Part shown: one piece after another, positions 34,818 to 43,025 of the stretch
Layout: every line of letters begins with the position of its first letter
How positions within the stretch are numbered: position 1 is the first letter of the stretch
Source of the DNA: Rickettsia typhi
GTDB lineage: Bacteria; Pseudomonadota; Alphaproteobacteria; Rickettsiales; UBA1997
Assembly (NCBI GenBank): GCA_945862075.1
Contig: CAMAWV010000004.1
Coordinates: forward strand, 1-51,420
DNA: 51,420 bases
Direction: 5' to 3'
Position numbers and translations under genes: made by a program
The notes under the pieces: model-generated
Database searches by the model: none
What the model was told of the DNA's origin: nothing
What the model saw: only the letters and a program-made list of their open reading frames with translations

Positions 34818-34861
34818 GCACTATAAAAGCACTATAAAAGCACTATAAAAGCACTATAAAA
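34818..34861. repeat. Four perfect 11-bp tandem repeats upstream of the 432-residue ORF
   Basis: GCACTATAAAA (plus-strand sense) is repeated four times without change, starting 31 bases before the ATG of the minus-strand ORF. Read on that strand, each unit is TTTTATAGTGC and carries a -10-like TATAGT. The equivalent leader of the other island ORF has fewer, diverged units. The placement suits promoter-spacing phase variation or clustered regulator sites. Confidence 0.85.
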
Positions 34862-34939
34862 TAATTATAACTCATAAATTTTATATAGCAAGAATTTTTA
34901 TTTAAAAAATAAATTATTTCATTATTGTAGATATACTTA

Positions 34940-35169
34940 TTATATAATATTTTACTATTTTAGCAATTTTAATGTCTTTGCCACCTATGACTATATGGCA
35001 ATAATTTATAGCAACTATGTCAAAAACACATAAAATTTATGAAGGTAAGGCAAAAATAATTTATGTCACAGAAAATTGTGAGCTATTAATACAATATTTT
35101 AAAGATTCTGCTACCACTTTTAATGGAATAAAAAAGGCTGAAATTTTTGGTAAGTTTGCTATAAATTAA
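34940..35169 (+). pseudogene. Degenerate hemF-purC locus copy with hemF deleted (copy 2)
   Basis: Bases 34940-34962 resemble the hemF promoter region (5161-5183). From 34963 the sequence continues as the hemF 3' end and purC start (6013-6203). GCAATTTTAAT occurs at both joins in the functional locus (5184-5194 and 6013-6023), so the whole hemF coding region appears lost by recombination between those repeats. The purC part keeps an open frame from ATG 35017 to TAA 35167-35169 (50 codons). It is nearly identical to PurC residues 1-46 (SKTHKIYEGKAKIIYVTEN...) and then diverges. It cannot encode an active SAICAR synthase. Confidence 0.85.
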
Positions 35170-35172
35170 ATC

Positions 35173-35214
35173 TTTGCTAGCGCCCGCCCCTGTGATGTAG
35201 AGTTTTTTGGCCAT
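35173..35214 (-). pseudogene. Possible gene stub with SIR2-like start
   Basis: On the minus strand an ATG at 35214 opens MAKKLYITGAGASK in a locally GC-rich patch. It then runs into the purC fragment, where similarity to anything sensible ends. TGAGAS is the NAD-binding start of SIR2-type proteins (usually LTGAGIS...), and other Rossmann proteins can look alike. Fourteen residues are too few for a firm call. Confidence 0.3.
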
Positions 35215-35220
35215 GGCAAG

Positions 35221-37188
35221 TTATATTTTTATAGGTAAAATAATCATGTTTAAGCCTTTCATATGGAGTTTTCGTTGCATAATGTAGGGTGTGTGGTTAA
35301 ATAACACTTGTTGCCAAGAGTTTTCTTGTTCAAAAATAAATTTTGTACCAAAAAAAATAACATTTTCGTAGTCTTTAACCACTCTATCAGTGAGTTGAGT
35401 GAGTTTTTCTATAGTGTCGGTGTCGTAGCCGATATAGGCCTTGCTAAACTTACCATAAGCATTGCAATAGTTTTTATATTTATTGATTATTTGTTTGGTT
35501 TTTCTGCGCATTTCTCGCCAAACCTTTTCTTCTTGTAAAATATTTGAGTTTAACTCACCTACGGTTACAAATAAAAAGTTTTCAAAAACATTAGGAAATA
35601 ATTTTGTGATTTGCAGTAGGCAATTCATACCGCTACCAAAGGTTTGATCAACAATAATAGCAGCAGTTGGAGCTTTTTTATTGACTGTGTCAATAAAAAT
35701 ATTTTGCGGTAAATTAGCCTGCGGATCTTCAAGAAATTTGAGTTCTTTACGTATTAAATTATGCCGAAATCGAGTGTAAGTATTACGAATAAACAAGCCA
35801 ACTGCTACAAAACAAGAGGTAATGATAATGGTTATCCAACCGCCATCATGAAATTTTTCGTAGATAGTAACCAATAAAATGCCAAAACAAACCACAAAAC
35901 CCAACAAAGAAATACTGATTTTTTTTAACCATTGGTTATTTTTATAGCGACTACGAAACCAATAAATAGTTAAGCCAAGCAAAGATAACGAAAAAGTAAT
36001 AAAAACATTAATAGAATAAAGCACCACCAAAATATGCACAGAACCGTTAGTAATAAAAATAGTGGCAATAGCTGCAATAGCCATAAAGCAAATGCCATTT
36101 TTTACCACAAGGCGGTTAGAAAGAGAACTAAAAGATTTTGGCATCCATTCGTCGGAAGCCATATTAGCAATAACATTTGGCCCCGCTAAAAAGCCAGAAT
36201 TAGCAGCAACAATTAATAACCCAGCTTCAAACATAAGCAAAACTGGCACAATGAATTTACTCATTTCTATGTCGCCAATAAGCCAATTGTTAGTAATCAT
36301 GTAAAAAGCTGTAGCATTAAGAGTTTGACCTTCTATTTTGTTAATCCCCCAAAGTAAGTAAATTAAAATAATACCAACCGCCATAAAAGCTAAAGAAATA
36401 GCTAGTAAAAACATAGTAATTTTAGCATTTTTTACTCTTGGCTCTGCTAAAGTATTAACATTATTTGAAACAGCTTCAAGACCAGTGTAAGTGCCACCGC
36501 CCATTGAAAAAGCTTTAAGAAAAATAGAAGCAATAAAAACCCACCCAGCAATTGAGGCGGTTTCTTGTATTTCGTAGTTTGCTTTAGTAAACAATACAGG
36601 CAAAGCATAGCTTCTAGCAATAATACCATGCACAACAATAAAAATATGAGTAAGAATAAAGCCTAAAAATATTGGCAATAAAAATTTAATAGATTCTTTC
36701 ATGCCTCTTAAATTTAAAAAAGCAAGTAGACCAATCAAAAAAACTGCTAAAAAAAGCTTGATAGGTTTAAATTCTGGTGGTAAAAAACTAAAAATAGCAT
36801 CGATACTACTGGCAATAGAAATAGAAATAGTCAAAACATAATCAACAATAAGTGCCGAACCAGAAACTAAACCTGCATATTTACCTAAAAGCCTAGTGGC
36901 AACACGATAGCCACCTCCACCATTAGGAAAAAGCTCAATTACCTGAGTATAGGCATAAGAAATAATAAAAACAGTAAGAGCAGTGGCGATAGCTAAATAA
37001 ATTGCCAATTCTTCATGAGCACCAAGAGCAATAAAAGCCTCTTCTGGACCATAACAAGAAGATGATATACCATCGGCACCCAAACCAACCCAAGCTAAAA
37101 AAGCCACTAAAGAAATGCTATGCCTTGATTCTTTATCAAAAAAATTTCGAGGGGCACCAAGAAGAAACTTGATTAACTTGGTAAACAT
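35221..37188 (-). CDS. KimA/YdaO-like APC-family transporter (probably K+)
   Basis: The 655-residue protein has about 12 membrane helices followed by a cytoplasmic domain of about 190 residues. The sequence LGADGISSSCYGPEEAFIALG, the motif PNGGGGYRVATRLLGKYAGLVSGSALIVDYVLT (in 104-140) and FLKAFSMGGGTYTGLEAVSNNV follow the pattern of Bacillus KimA (YdaO). KimA is a proton-coupled potassium importer of the APC superfamily. Substrate remains inferred, since amino-acid permeases share the fold. It is the second gene after gap on the minus strand (2-base gap), and its 3' end meets the accessory island. Confidence 0.78.
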   Translation of the reverse strand: MFTKLIKFLLGAPRNFFDKESRHSISLVAFLAWVGLGADGISSSCYGPEEAFIALGAHEELAIYLAIATALTVFIISYAYTQVIELFPNGGGGYRVATRLLGKYAGLVSGSALIVDYVLTISISIASSIDAIFSFLPPEFKPIKLFLAVFLIGLLAFLNLRGMKESIKFLLPIFLGFILTHIFIVVHGIIARSYALPVLFTKANYEIQETASIAGWVFIASIFLKAFSMGGGTYTGLEAVSNNVNTLAEPRVKNAKITMFLLAISLAFMAVGIILIYLLWGINKIEGQTLNATAFYMITNNWLIGDIEMSKFIVPVLLMFEAGLLIVAANSGFLAGPNVIANMASDEWMPKSFSSLSNRLVVKNGICFMAIAAIATIFITNGSVHILVVLYSINVFITFSLSLLGLTIYWFRSRYKNNQWLKKISISLLGFVVCFGILLVTIYEKFHDGGWITIIITSCFVAVGLFIRNTYTRFRHNLIRKELKFLEDPQANLPQNIFIDTVNKKAPTAAIIVDQTFGSGMNCLLQITKLFPNVFENFLFVTVGELNSNILQEEKVWREMRRKTKQIINKYKNYCNAYGKFSKAYIGYDTDTIEKLTQLTDRVVKDYENVIFFGTKFIFEQENSWQQVLFNHTPYIMQRKLHMKGLNMIILPIKI

Positions 37189-37190
37189 AA

Positions 37191-38207
37191 TTAAAAATTA
37201 TATAATTTTGCAATATCGAGCATTCTTACAGAAAAAGCCCATTCGTTATCGTACCAAGAACAAACTTTAACAAAATTATCACCTAAAACTTTGGTTTGAG
37301 TAGCATCAAAATTTGAACTAAAATTATTATGATTAAAATCAATCGAAACCAAAGGCTCAATAATGTAACTCATTACACCTTTTAATTGATTTTGAGCATA
37401 GTTTTGCATAATACTGTTTATTTCTTCAGTGCTAGTATTTTTACTTGAAATAAAATTTAAATCAACCATAGAAACATTAGGAGTAGGCACCCTCACCGCA
37501 ACACCATCTAGCTTACCTTTTAATTCTGGCAATACCAAACCCAAAGCTTTAGCTGCTCCAGTAGAAGTAGGAATTATAGACATCGCGCAGGCCCTAGCTC
37601 TACGTAGATCGGAGTGAGAATTATCTACAATGTTTTGATCGTTAGTATAAGCATGAATGGTAGTCATGAGACCTTTTTCTATGCCGATTTGTTGATGTAA
37701 AGCCCAAGCTATTGGAGCTAAGCAGTTAGTGGTGCAAGAACCTATAGAAATTATTAAATCTTGATTACTTAATTGTTGATGGTTAACCCCATAAACAATC
37801 GTTTTAACATTATCTTCTTTTGCTGGAGCAGAGATAATTACTCTTTTTGCTCCAGCAGTGATATGTTGGTAAGAATCTTGATATTTGGTGAAAGCACCAG
37901 TGCATTCAAAAACAATATCAATATCAAGTTTTTGCCAAGGTAATTTTTTAGGATCTCTTTCGTTAAAAAGTAGAATATTTTGTGAATTAATGCTAATTTG
38001 GTTATCAGAAATAATTTGTACTGGTATTTGAAATTTGCCATGTACAGAATCGTATTGAGTTAGATGTTGTAAAGTTTTTACCGAAGAAGAGCCATTTATA
38101 GCAACTAATTCAATATCGTTGGTAAAATTTTCTTCGTAAATAGCCCTAATAATTGCTCTACCAATTCGACCAGCTCCATTAATAGCAACTCTTTTTTTTC
38201 TAGACAT
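37191..38207 (-). CDS. gap: Glyceraldehyde-3-phosphate dehydrogenase
   Basis: The 338-residue protein has the NAD-binding start VAINGAGRIGRAI, the catalytic SIGSCTTNCLAPI with the active-site Cys, the HAYTNDQNIVD loop, RRARACAMSIIPTSTGAAKA and WYDNEWAFSVRM at the end. All are standard for type I GAPDH; erythrose-4-phosphate dehydrogenase is a less likely alternative. It is followed by the KimA-like gene. A TATAAT element lies about 15 bases before the ATG without a clear -35. Confidence 0.94.
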   Translation of the reverse strand: MSRKKRVAINGAGRIGRAIIRAIYEENFTNDIELVAINGSSSVKTLQHLTQYDSVHGKFQIPVQIISDNQISINSQNILLFNERDPKKLPWQKLDIDIVFECTGAFTKYQDSYQHITAGAKRVIISAPAKEDNVKTIVYGVNHQQLSNQDLIISIGSCTTNCLAPIAWALHQQIGIEKGLMTTIHAYTNDQNIVDNSHSDLRRARACAMSIIPTSTGAAKALGLVLPELKGKLDGVAVRVPTPNVSMVDLNFISSKNTSTEEINSIMQNYAQNQLKGVMSYIIEPLVSIDFNHNNFSSNFDATQTKVLGDNFVKVCSWYDNEWAFSVRMLDIAKLYNF

Positions 38208-38314
38208 AAAATAAAGATTAAATTATAGTTGACAACATTGTTTTTAATGCTGTTAAAATTTTAGCAAAATTTTAATTTTAAAAAATAAGAAGTCATTAAC
38301 TTTATTTGTATTTT

Positions 38315-38563
38315 ATGCTATTTTTTATTTATTTTTTACCGATGATATTAATTTTTTTAAGCTTAATCATTATAATCTTCTCAGGTAGTTCTGCAAAAAA
38401 AATAATAGCCATTCCGGTTATTTATGCAAGTTCTATTTTATTAATTTTCTTTTTTCTAAAAAACAATAATTTATTTGATGAGAATTTAATTAATTTTCTT
38501 GCTTCTGTAACACTAATTTTTGCTACTAGCACTATTTTTGGTTTTTATTTATCTAATAAATAG
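38315..38563 (+). CDS. Small membrane protein, possibly MrpF/MnhF-like
   Basis: From ATG 38315 (a TTG three codons upstream is possible) it encodes 82 residues with three membrane helices. The middle part, SGSSAKKIIAIPVIYASSILL, and the end, LINFLASVTLIFATSTIFGFYL, resemble subunit F of Na+/H+ antiporters (a polar turn, then a helix with ALDLL-like residues, then a last helix). Rickettsiales often have such subunits scattered singly. It lies alone on the plus strand, transcribed away from gap and convergent with tolR. Its gap upstream contains TTGACA at about 38241. Confidence 0.45.
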   Translation: MLFFIYFLPMILIFLSLIIIIFSGSSAKKIIAIPVIYASSILLIFFFLKNNNLFDENLINFLASVTLIFATSTIFGFYLSNK

Positions 38564-38613
38564 ATTTTAGCTATTTTTAGCTTAATGAAAAATGGTAATT
38601 AGAGAGAATTTTA

Positions 38614-39036
38614 TTACTGAACTTCGGTAACTAGTAAAACTTGGCTAAAACCCGCTAGGCTCAGCATTTTTATTAGGTTCATCACCTCGCCATATTCGAT
38701 GAATTTATCTGCTCTTATTAAAATTTTTTCGGATAAATTATTGTTAGTGAGTTTTTTTAATTTATTAGCTAAATTATTTTTTGAAACTTCTTCTTCTTGC
38801 ACAAACAAAGTGCCGTTTTTTTGCATTGAAACTATAATATCTTTTGATTCAACATTTTCTGCTTTTTCAATGCCATCTGGTAAATTTAGCGGAACCGAAC
38901 TAGTAAGCATAGGAGCCGCCACCATAAAAATAATTAGCAAAACCAACAAAACATCAACAAAAGGAGTGATGTTTATTTCAGAAATTGGTGCTTTTTTTTT
39001 GTGATTTTTAGAATTATTTTGTAAAGAAAAAGCCAT
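38614..39036 (-). CDS. tolR: Biopolymer transport protein TolR/ExbD
   Basis: The 140-residue protein has a short cytoplasmic start, one membrane helix INITPFVDVLLVLLIIFMV with the proton-path Asp, then AAPMLTSSVPLNLPDG and a periplasmic domain ending ...GFSQVLLVTEV. This is the TolR/ExbD family, energised with TolQ/ExbB, which is not in the window. It is the last gene of the gltP-lolA-tolR run (2-base gap after lolA). Confidence 0.9.
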   Translation of the reverse strand: MAFSLQNNSKNHKKKAPISEINITPFVDVLLVLLIIFMVAAPMLTSSVPLNLPDGIEKAENVESKDIIVSMQKNGTLFVQEEEVSKNNLANKLKKLTNNNLSEKILIRADKFIEYGEVMNLIKMLSLAGFSQVLLVTEVQ

Positions 39037-39038
39037 TG

Positions 39039-39689
39039 TTAAGTTGAGTTTTCTTCTGATTTAATAATAAACAAACTATTTGGATTTTCATTAAATTTAA
39101 TATTATTTAAATAAACCGTAATTTTCTGCTCTAACTCGTTTTTAACTTGCATTTTTATAAATTGCCAAGGATTTTTACTAAATATTAAGGTAAATTCACC
39201 AGCATCTGGGCGATTTTTTTTGATTACCGAAACCTCAATTTCATTAGAAGTGCTGTTAATATTGGTAATTTTTATATCGGTTGCATTAAATGAAATTTTA
39301 GGCCTAGTTAAAAAAGAGGCAGGGGTTACATTAGTGCTAATACTAGATATTTCATCTAGCTCAATATCTTGGTAATGCAAAACTGGCCCATTAACCACCA
39401 CCAATATTTTTGGTTTATCTAAGTATTCGATTCGCATTTTACCTGCTTTTTTACCATTACGTGATAAATAAAATTTACCTACGGTTTTTTGATTATCAAG
39501 CTCTTGCACAAAATCAGCACTAAGATGTGTAATATTATTAAGATAGTTTTCAATTTGCAATAAATCGGCTTTATATGAAGATAAATCTAGTTTTTCATTT
39601 TCTTTAGAATTAGCATAAGCTTTGCTTGTAGCAAAATTAACAATACTTACAAAAAATAATAAACAAACAATTAAAAGATTTTTAAACAT
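39039..39689 (-). CDS. lolA: Outer-membrane lipoprotein carrier LolA-like
   Basis: I prefer ATG 39689 (MFKNLLIVCLLFFVSIVNFA), which gives a normal signal peptide and only an 8-base overlap with gltP; the longest frame would start at 39713. The mature part has YLNNITHLSADFVQ, GKFYLSRNGKKAGKMRIEYL and KPKILVVVNGPVLHYQD, which follow the LolA beta-sheet pattern. LolA ferries lipoproteins through the periplasm. The final residues are polar and no lipobox is present. Confidence 0.85.
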   Translation of the reverse strand: MFKNLLIVCLLFFVSIVNFATSKAYANSKENEKLDLSSYKADLLQIENYLNNITHLSADFVQELDNQKTVGKFYLSRNGKKAGKMRIEYLDKPKILVVVNGPVLHYQDIELDEISSISTNVTPASFLTRPKISFNATDIKITNINSTSNEIEVSVIKKNRPDAGEFTLIFSKNPWQFIKMQVKNELEQKITVYLNNIKFNENPNSLFIIKSEENST

Positions 39690-40947
39690 TTTTATCGTAA
39701 TAGACATGTTCATTTACCCCGCCTTCGGTTTTATCAACAATTAATGTTATAGCACTATCGCCTGTAATATTAACAGTAGTTCTAACCATATCTAAAATAC
39801 GATCTATACCTAAAATAACCGCAATACCTTCGGATGGAATACCCACAGAATCCAAAACCATACTCATAAAAATAATTGAACCACTCGGAATGCCAGCCGC
39901 ACCAATAGAACCTAGGGTACAAGTTAAAATAAGCATTAAGTAATGCTCAAAGTGTAACTGAATACCATAAGCTTGGGCAAAAAATAAAGCACAAATACCA
40001 AGATAAATAGCGGCACCATCCATATTAATACAAACTCCGAGAGGCATTAGAAAGTTGGAATTGGTTTTAGAGACGCCCATTCTTTCTTGTAGTTGATTCA
40101 TGGCGGTAGGTAGGGTTGCTTTGCTTGCACTAGTTGAAAAGGCTAAACCTTGAGTAAAAAGAATTTTTTTATAAAAAGGAAATGGCGACATTTTACCAAA
40201 AACTGCAATTAAAACACCAAAAATAATGTATTGCACCAAGCAAGCTAAGAGCATTGTAATTATTAACTTACCAAGAGATTCCAACACTTCAAGACCTTGA
40301 TCGGCAACAGAATAAGACATATAGCCAAACACACCTAAAGGAGCTAACTTAATGATAATTTCGATACTACGAAAAAAAACTTGAGAAAAAGCATAAATTA
40401 ATTCTTTTATTGGTTTTCCTTTATCGCCAATCATATTAATGATGAGACCAATAAAAATAACAAAAACAATAATTTGCAAATATTTGTCTTCAACAATAGA
40501 TTTAAAAGGGTTAGTTGGAATTAAATCTAAAATAAAATCTTGGGCAGTTTTTTTATTTTGAGTGATTGTAGAAACTTTTTGAAAATCGGCCGAATTTTTT
40601 GATTGCGACTCAGCGACCATTTGAGAAAGGTTGATTCCTTTACCAGGCTCCATTAATTTACCTGCTACAATACCGATAACCACAGCAAACATTGCCGTTA
40701 AAATATAAGCACTAAAACCTTTTACAGCAACTCTAGTAAAATTACCTTCGCCATTAATAGAGGTTATGCCAGAGAGTAAGGCAAAAATAATTAATGGAAT
40801 TATTACCATTTTGATTAAATTCATAAAAATTGTGCCTAAAATTTTAAATGATTTAACCATTTCAATATCAAGATAGTGTTTATTACCTAAATAACCAAAC
40901 AAAACACCAGCAATTAAACCAATAAAAACTTGTTGCCACAATTTCAT
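39682..40947 (-). CDS. gltP: Dicarboxylate/amino acid:cation symporter (DAACS family)
   Basis: The start is taken at ATG 40947 (MKLWQQVFIGLIAGVLFGYLG), the usual opening, rather than the TTG-type extension to 40995. The 421-residue protein has FSTSASKATLPTAMN (serine-rich re-entrant loop 1), GVCINMDGAAIY and the C-terminal NITGDSAITLIVDKTEGG. It is a glutamate/aspartate or C4-dicarboxylate importer; the exact substrate is not determined. It heads a three-gene minus-strand run. Confidence 0.9.
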   Translation of the reverse strand: MKLWQQVFIGLIAGVLFGYLGNKHYLDIEMVKSFKILGTIFMNLIKMVIIPLIIFALLSGITSINGEGNFTRVAVKGFSAYILTAMFAVVIGIVAGKLMEPGKGINLSQMVAESQSKNSADFQKVSTITQNKKTAQDFILDLIPTNPFKSIVEDKYLQIIVFVIFIGLIINMIGDKGKPIKELIYAFSQVFFRSIEIIIKLAPLGVFGYMSYSVADQGLEVLESLGKLIITMLLACLVQYIIFGVLIAVFGKMSPFPFYKKILFTQGLAFSTSASKATLPTAMNQLQERMGVSKTNSNFLMPLGVCINMDGAAIYLGICALFFAQAYGIQLHFEHYLMLILTCTLGSIGAAGIPSGSIIFMSMVLDSVGIPSEGIAVILGIDRILDMVRTTVNITGDSAITLIVDKTEGGVNEHVYYDKNV

Positions 40948-41379
40948 AAAATTAAAATATTGAATTATTAAAATAAAAATACCCAAAATAAGCAACTAGA
41001 ATAAACTAAAATAATTTAAGATGCAAGAGGTTTTTATTATTAAAATTAAGGCTAGCAAGTAAAATATAATTAGCGATATAAAGCAGTTCCGTTATGTCTA
41101 AACTATCTTGCAAACATTATAAGAAGATTGGTTTTGTCAAGAATGGTTTTATTTTTGGTAAGTAATACTACAAATGTAAATAATCTGATGAGAAGTTTAA
41201 GTTTAGTATAAAACTTTTTAATTCTTCATAAATCATTTCTATCTGCTAAAATTGACGAACTTTTTGTAAAGCCTATTCTGTTCTAGATTACTCTAAAACT
41301 ATTGCGATATTATTTAGATCTAATAACTTTAAAATCTTGTGGATCAAGATTTAAATTTAAGAATGTTTTTATCATGATA
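40948..41379. other. Gene-free stretch between gltP and fixH
   Basis: About 430 AT-rich bases without a credible gene or RNA. On the minus strand a TATAAT (41116-41121) has a TTGACA upstream (41135-41140) but with only 13 bases between, shorter than normal. It could nevertheless be the gltP promoter region. No repeat or hairpin of note was seen. Confidence 0.5.
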
Positions 41380-41874
41380 TTATATTTTATATTCTGGAAT
41401 GATTATTGATTTATCTTCTTGGAATAAGATTTTATCATCTTTTTTTATTAATAGTTTCAAATCCCAAGCTCCAATTAAGGGAAAATAAATATCATAAGCA
41501 ACATAAAAACCATCTATCAATTGCAAAGTTCGATAAAAATTATACTGCGGTTTTGATTTGTTTAAAAAAATAGCCTCAATATAAGCACCTTCTATTTCAC
41601 CATCTTTTCCTGCAATAGAAATAAAAGCATTGTAGCTATTTGGCGATTTTAAAGATGCTTTAACTTCAAAATCAAGTTCATAACCCGCTTTTTTATAAGA
41701 ATCAAAGATTTTAATGGTTTTATTATATTCAACTCCTTTTAAAAAGGCATTTTCAACAATTGGGGCATTATCAAAGCGATTAGCTAAAAATAAATAGCCG
41801 ATATTTACCAATATTACCACCACAAACATTGTTAAGATAATATATAGCCAATTAATTTTTGTAGAAAGTTTCAT
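41380..41874 (-). CDS. fixH: FixH-like protein
   Basis: The 164-residue protein has one N-terminal membrane helix (LYIILTMFVVVILVNIGYLFLA). It then has ENAFLKGVEYNKTIKIFDSYKKAGYELDF, the FixH pattern (a Y-x-N stretch after the helix), and a beta-rich periplasmic domain. FixH/CcoH is needed for assembly of cbb3 oxidase. It follows rnpA with a 2-base gap, far from ccoN at 23.5 kb. Confidence 0.8.
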   Translation of the reverse strand: MKLSTKINWLYIILTMFVVVILVNIGYLFLANRFDNAPIVENAFLKGVEYNKTIKIFDSYKKAGYELDFEVKASLKSPNSYNAFISIAGKDGEIEGAYIEAIFLNKSKPQYNFYRTLQLIDGFYVAYDIYFPLIGAWDLKLLIKKDDKILFQEDKSIIIPEYKI

Positions 41875-41876
41875 TT

Positions 41877-42257
41877 TTATTGTAATTGTTTGTTAATTTT
41901 TAATAATGCATATTGCATATCTTGATTAATTTTGCTATATTGAAAATTAATTGTTGCTGATTTGGCAATAAAAATATAATCTATTTGTTGTGTTTTAAAG
42001 GTATTGCTTAGGCCGTAAAAACAACTTCGAAATCTTCTTTTAATAAGGTTTCTTTCTGTAGCTAATTTACTGGCTTTTTTTGAAACCACCAAGCCAAAAC
42101 GACAAAAAAATTTTGCTCTTTTTTTTTGATTATCGCCCCAATAAAAACTAGCAGTGGGATTTGCTATTAAGGTAAAACTATGAGTGTGAAATTTTAAAGC
42201 GGAAGAATGATTTTTTAGCTCAAAATCGGCAGATTTTTTAATGGATAAGATTTTCAT
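41877..42257 (-). CDS. rnpA: Ribonuclease P protein component
   Basis: The start is ATG 42257 (MKILSIKKSADFEL) rather than the TTG at 42284. The 126-residue basic protein has FGLVVSKKASKLATERNLIKRRFR, the RNR-motif variant that binds RNase P RNA, and DYIFIAKSAT in the C-terminal part. It processes pre-tRNA 5' ends with the RNA subunit. Downstream order rpmH-rnpA is conserved, though here about 230 bases separate the two genes. Confidence 0.9.
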   Translation of the reverse strand: MKILSIKKSADFELKNHSSALKFHTHSFTLIANPTASFYWGDNQKKRAKFFCRFGLVVSKKASKLATERNLIKRRFRSCFYGLSNTFKTQQIDYIFIAKSATINFQYSKINQDMQYALLKINKQLQ

Positions 42258-42433
42258 ATCACAAAAAATGGTGTTTTTTATCAATTCTCAATCTTGCTAT
42301 AATCGTCAGTAAACTTACATTGATATTTGGTTACAACTAGATTAATCACAGAGAGGGGTAGATTTTTTTGCTTTGTAAAAAAGATATAATAATGTTTTGA
42401 AATTAACAAATAATATTATTATAAGCTATTTTA

Positions 42434-42460
42434 TTGTAGAAAAAACTATCTTTTCTACAA
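42434..42460 (-). other. Hairpin between rpmH and rnpA
   Basis: TTGTAGAAAA (42434-42443) pairs perfectly with TTTTCTACAA (42451-42460) across a 7-base loop in the unusually long rpmH-rnpA gap. It lacks a T tract, so it may be an mRNA-processing or attenuation stem rather than a terminator. Confidence 0.4.
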
Positions 42461-42486
42461 CTCATAACAACAACCATTTACAATAA

Positions 42487-42621
42487 TTAAACAGAAAGAA
42501 CCGTTCTGCCCTTAAACCTTCTGCGAGATAAAACTCTTCTGCCGTTAGCAGTTGCCATGCGTGAGCGAAAACCATGTCTTCTTTTTCTAACAATTTTACT
42601 AGGTTGCCAAGTTCTTTTCAT
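42487..42621 (-). CDS. rpmH: 50S ribosomal protein L34
   Basis: This short gene encodes 44 residues starting [20 protein letters not shown], continuing [19 protein letters not shown] and ending TVLSV. That is the complete, nearly invariant L34 sequence. It lies between rpsT (22-base gap) and rnpA. dnaA, often adjacent, is absent. Confidence 0.96.
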   Translation of the reverse strand: MKRTWQPSKIVRKRRHGFRSRMATANGRRVLSRRRFKGRTVLSV

Positions 42622-42643
42622 AAGAGAATTAATTTAAAATTTA

Positions 42644-42913
42644 CTATTTTTGCTCGATTTTTTTAATTGCTAAAGAAAGTCTAGATAACTTTCGCGAAGC
42701 TGTATTTAACTTAATTACTTTTTTAGTAACACCTTTTGCAATTTCTGGCTCGAGGTTTTTAAAGGCTTCAAGAGCTTTTTGTTTATCTTGGCTTTTAATT
42801 GCCAAATCTACTTTTTTAATAAAGGTTCGAATACGATTAATTCGAGAAGTATTGATAACATTTTTTCTTTCGCTCGCTCTTAATGCTTTTTGAGCTGATT
42901 TAGTATTTGCCAT
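42644..42913 (-). CDS. rpsT: 30S ribosomal protein S20
   Basis: The 89-residue helical, Lys-rich protein starts ANTKSAQKALRASERKNVINTS and ends with LNTASRKLSRLSLAIKKIE, the S20 pattern. It binds 16S rRNA at the base of the small subunit. A 112-base gap separates it from serS. Confidence 0.95.
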   Translation of the reverse strand: MANTKSAQKALRASERKNVINTSRINRIRTFIKKVDLAIKSQDKQKALEAFKNLEPEIAKGVTKKVIKLNTASRKLSRLSLAIKKIEQK

Positions 42914-43025
42914 AGTAATTAAACATAATTAAAAATTATTTTATAAAACCAAAATATGAAAGCCAAAATAAAAAATGCATTTCATAATCAAAATGAAAAC
43001 AATTATTTTAATGATTTAAAAATAA

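Noticed and set aside
34818..34861. CRISPR-like array
   Set aside because: The 11-bp units are contiguous with no spacers and no cas genes are present.
35221..37188. Kup-type potassium transporter
   Set aside because: The N-terminal Kup signature is missing; the sequence pattern follows KimA/YdaO of the APC family instead.
41100..41145. Strong promoter for gltP
   Set aside because: Both hexamers are good but only 13 bases apart, shorter than sigma70 promoters tolerate, so it is not listed as a promoter feature.
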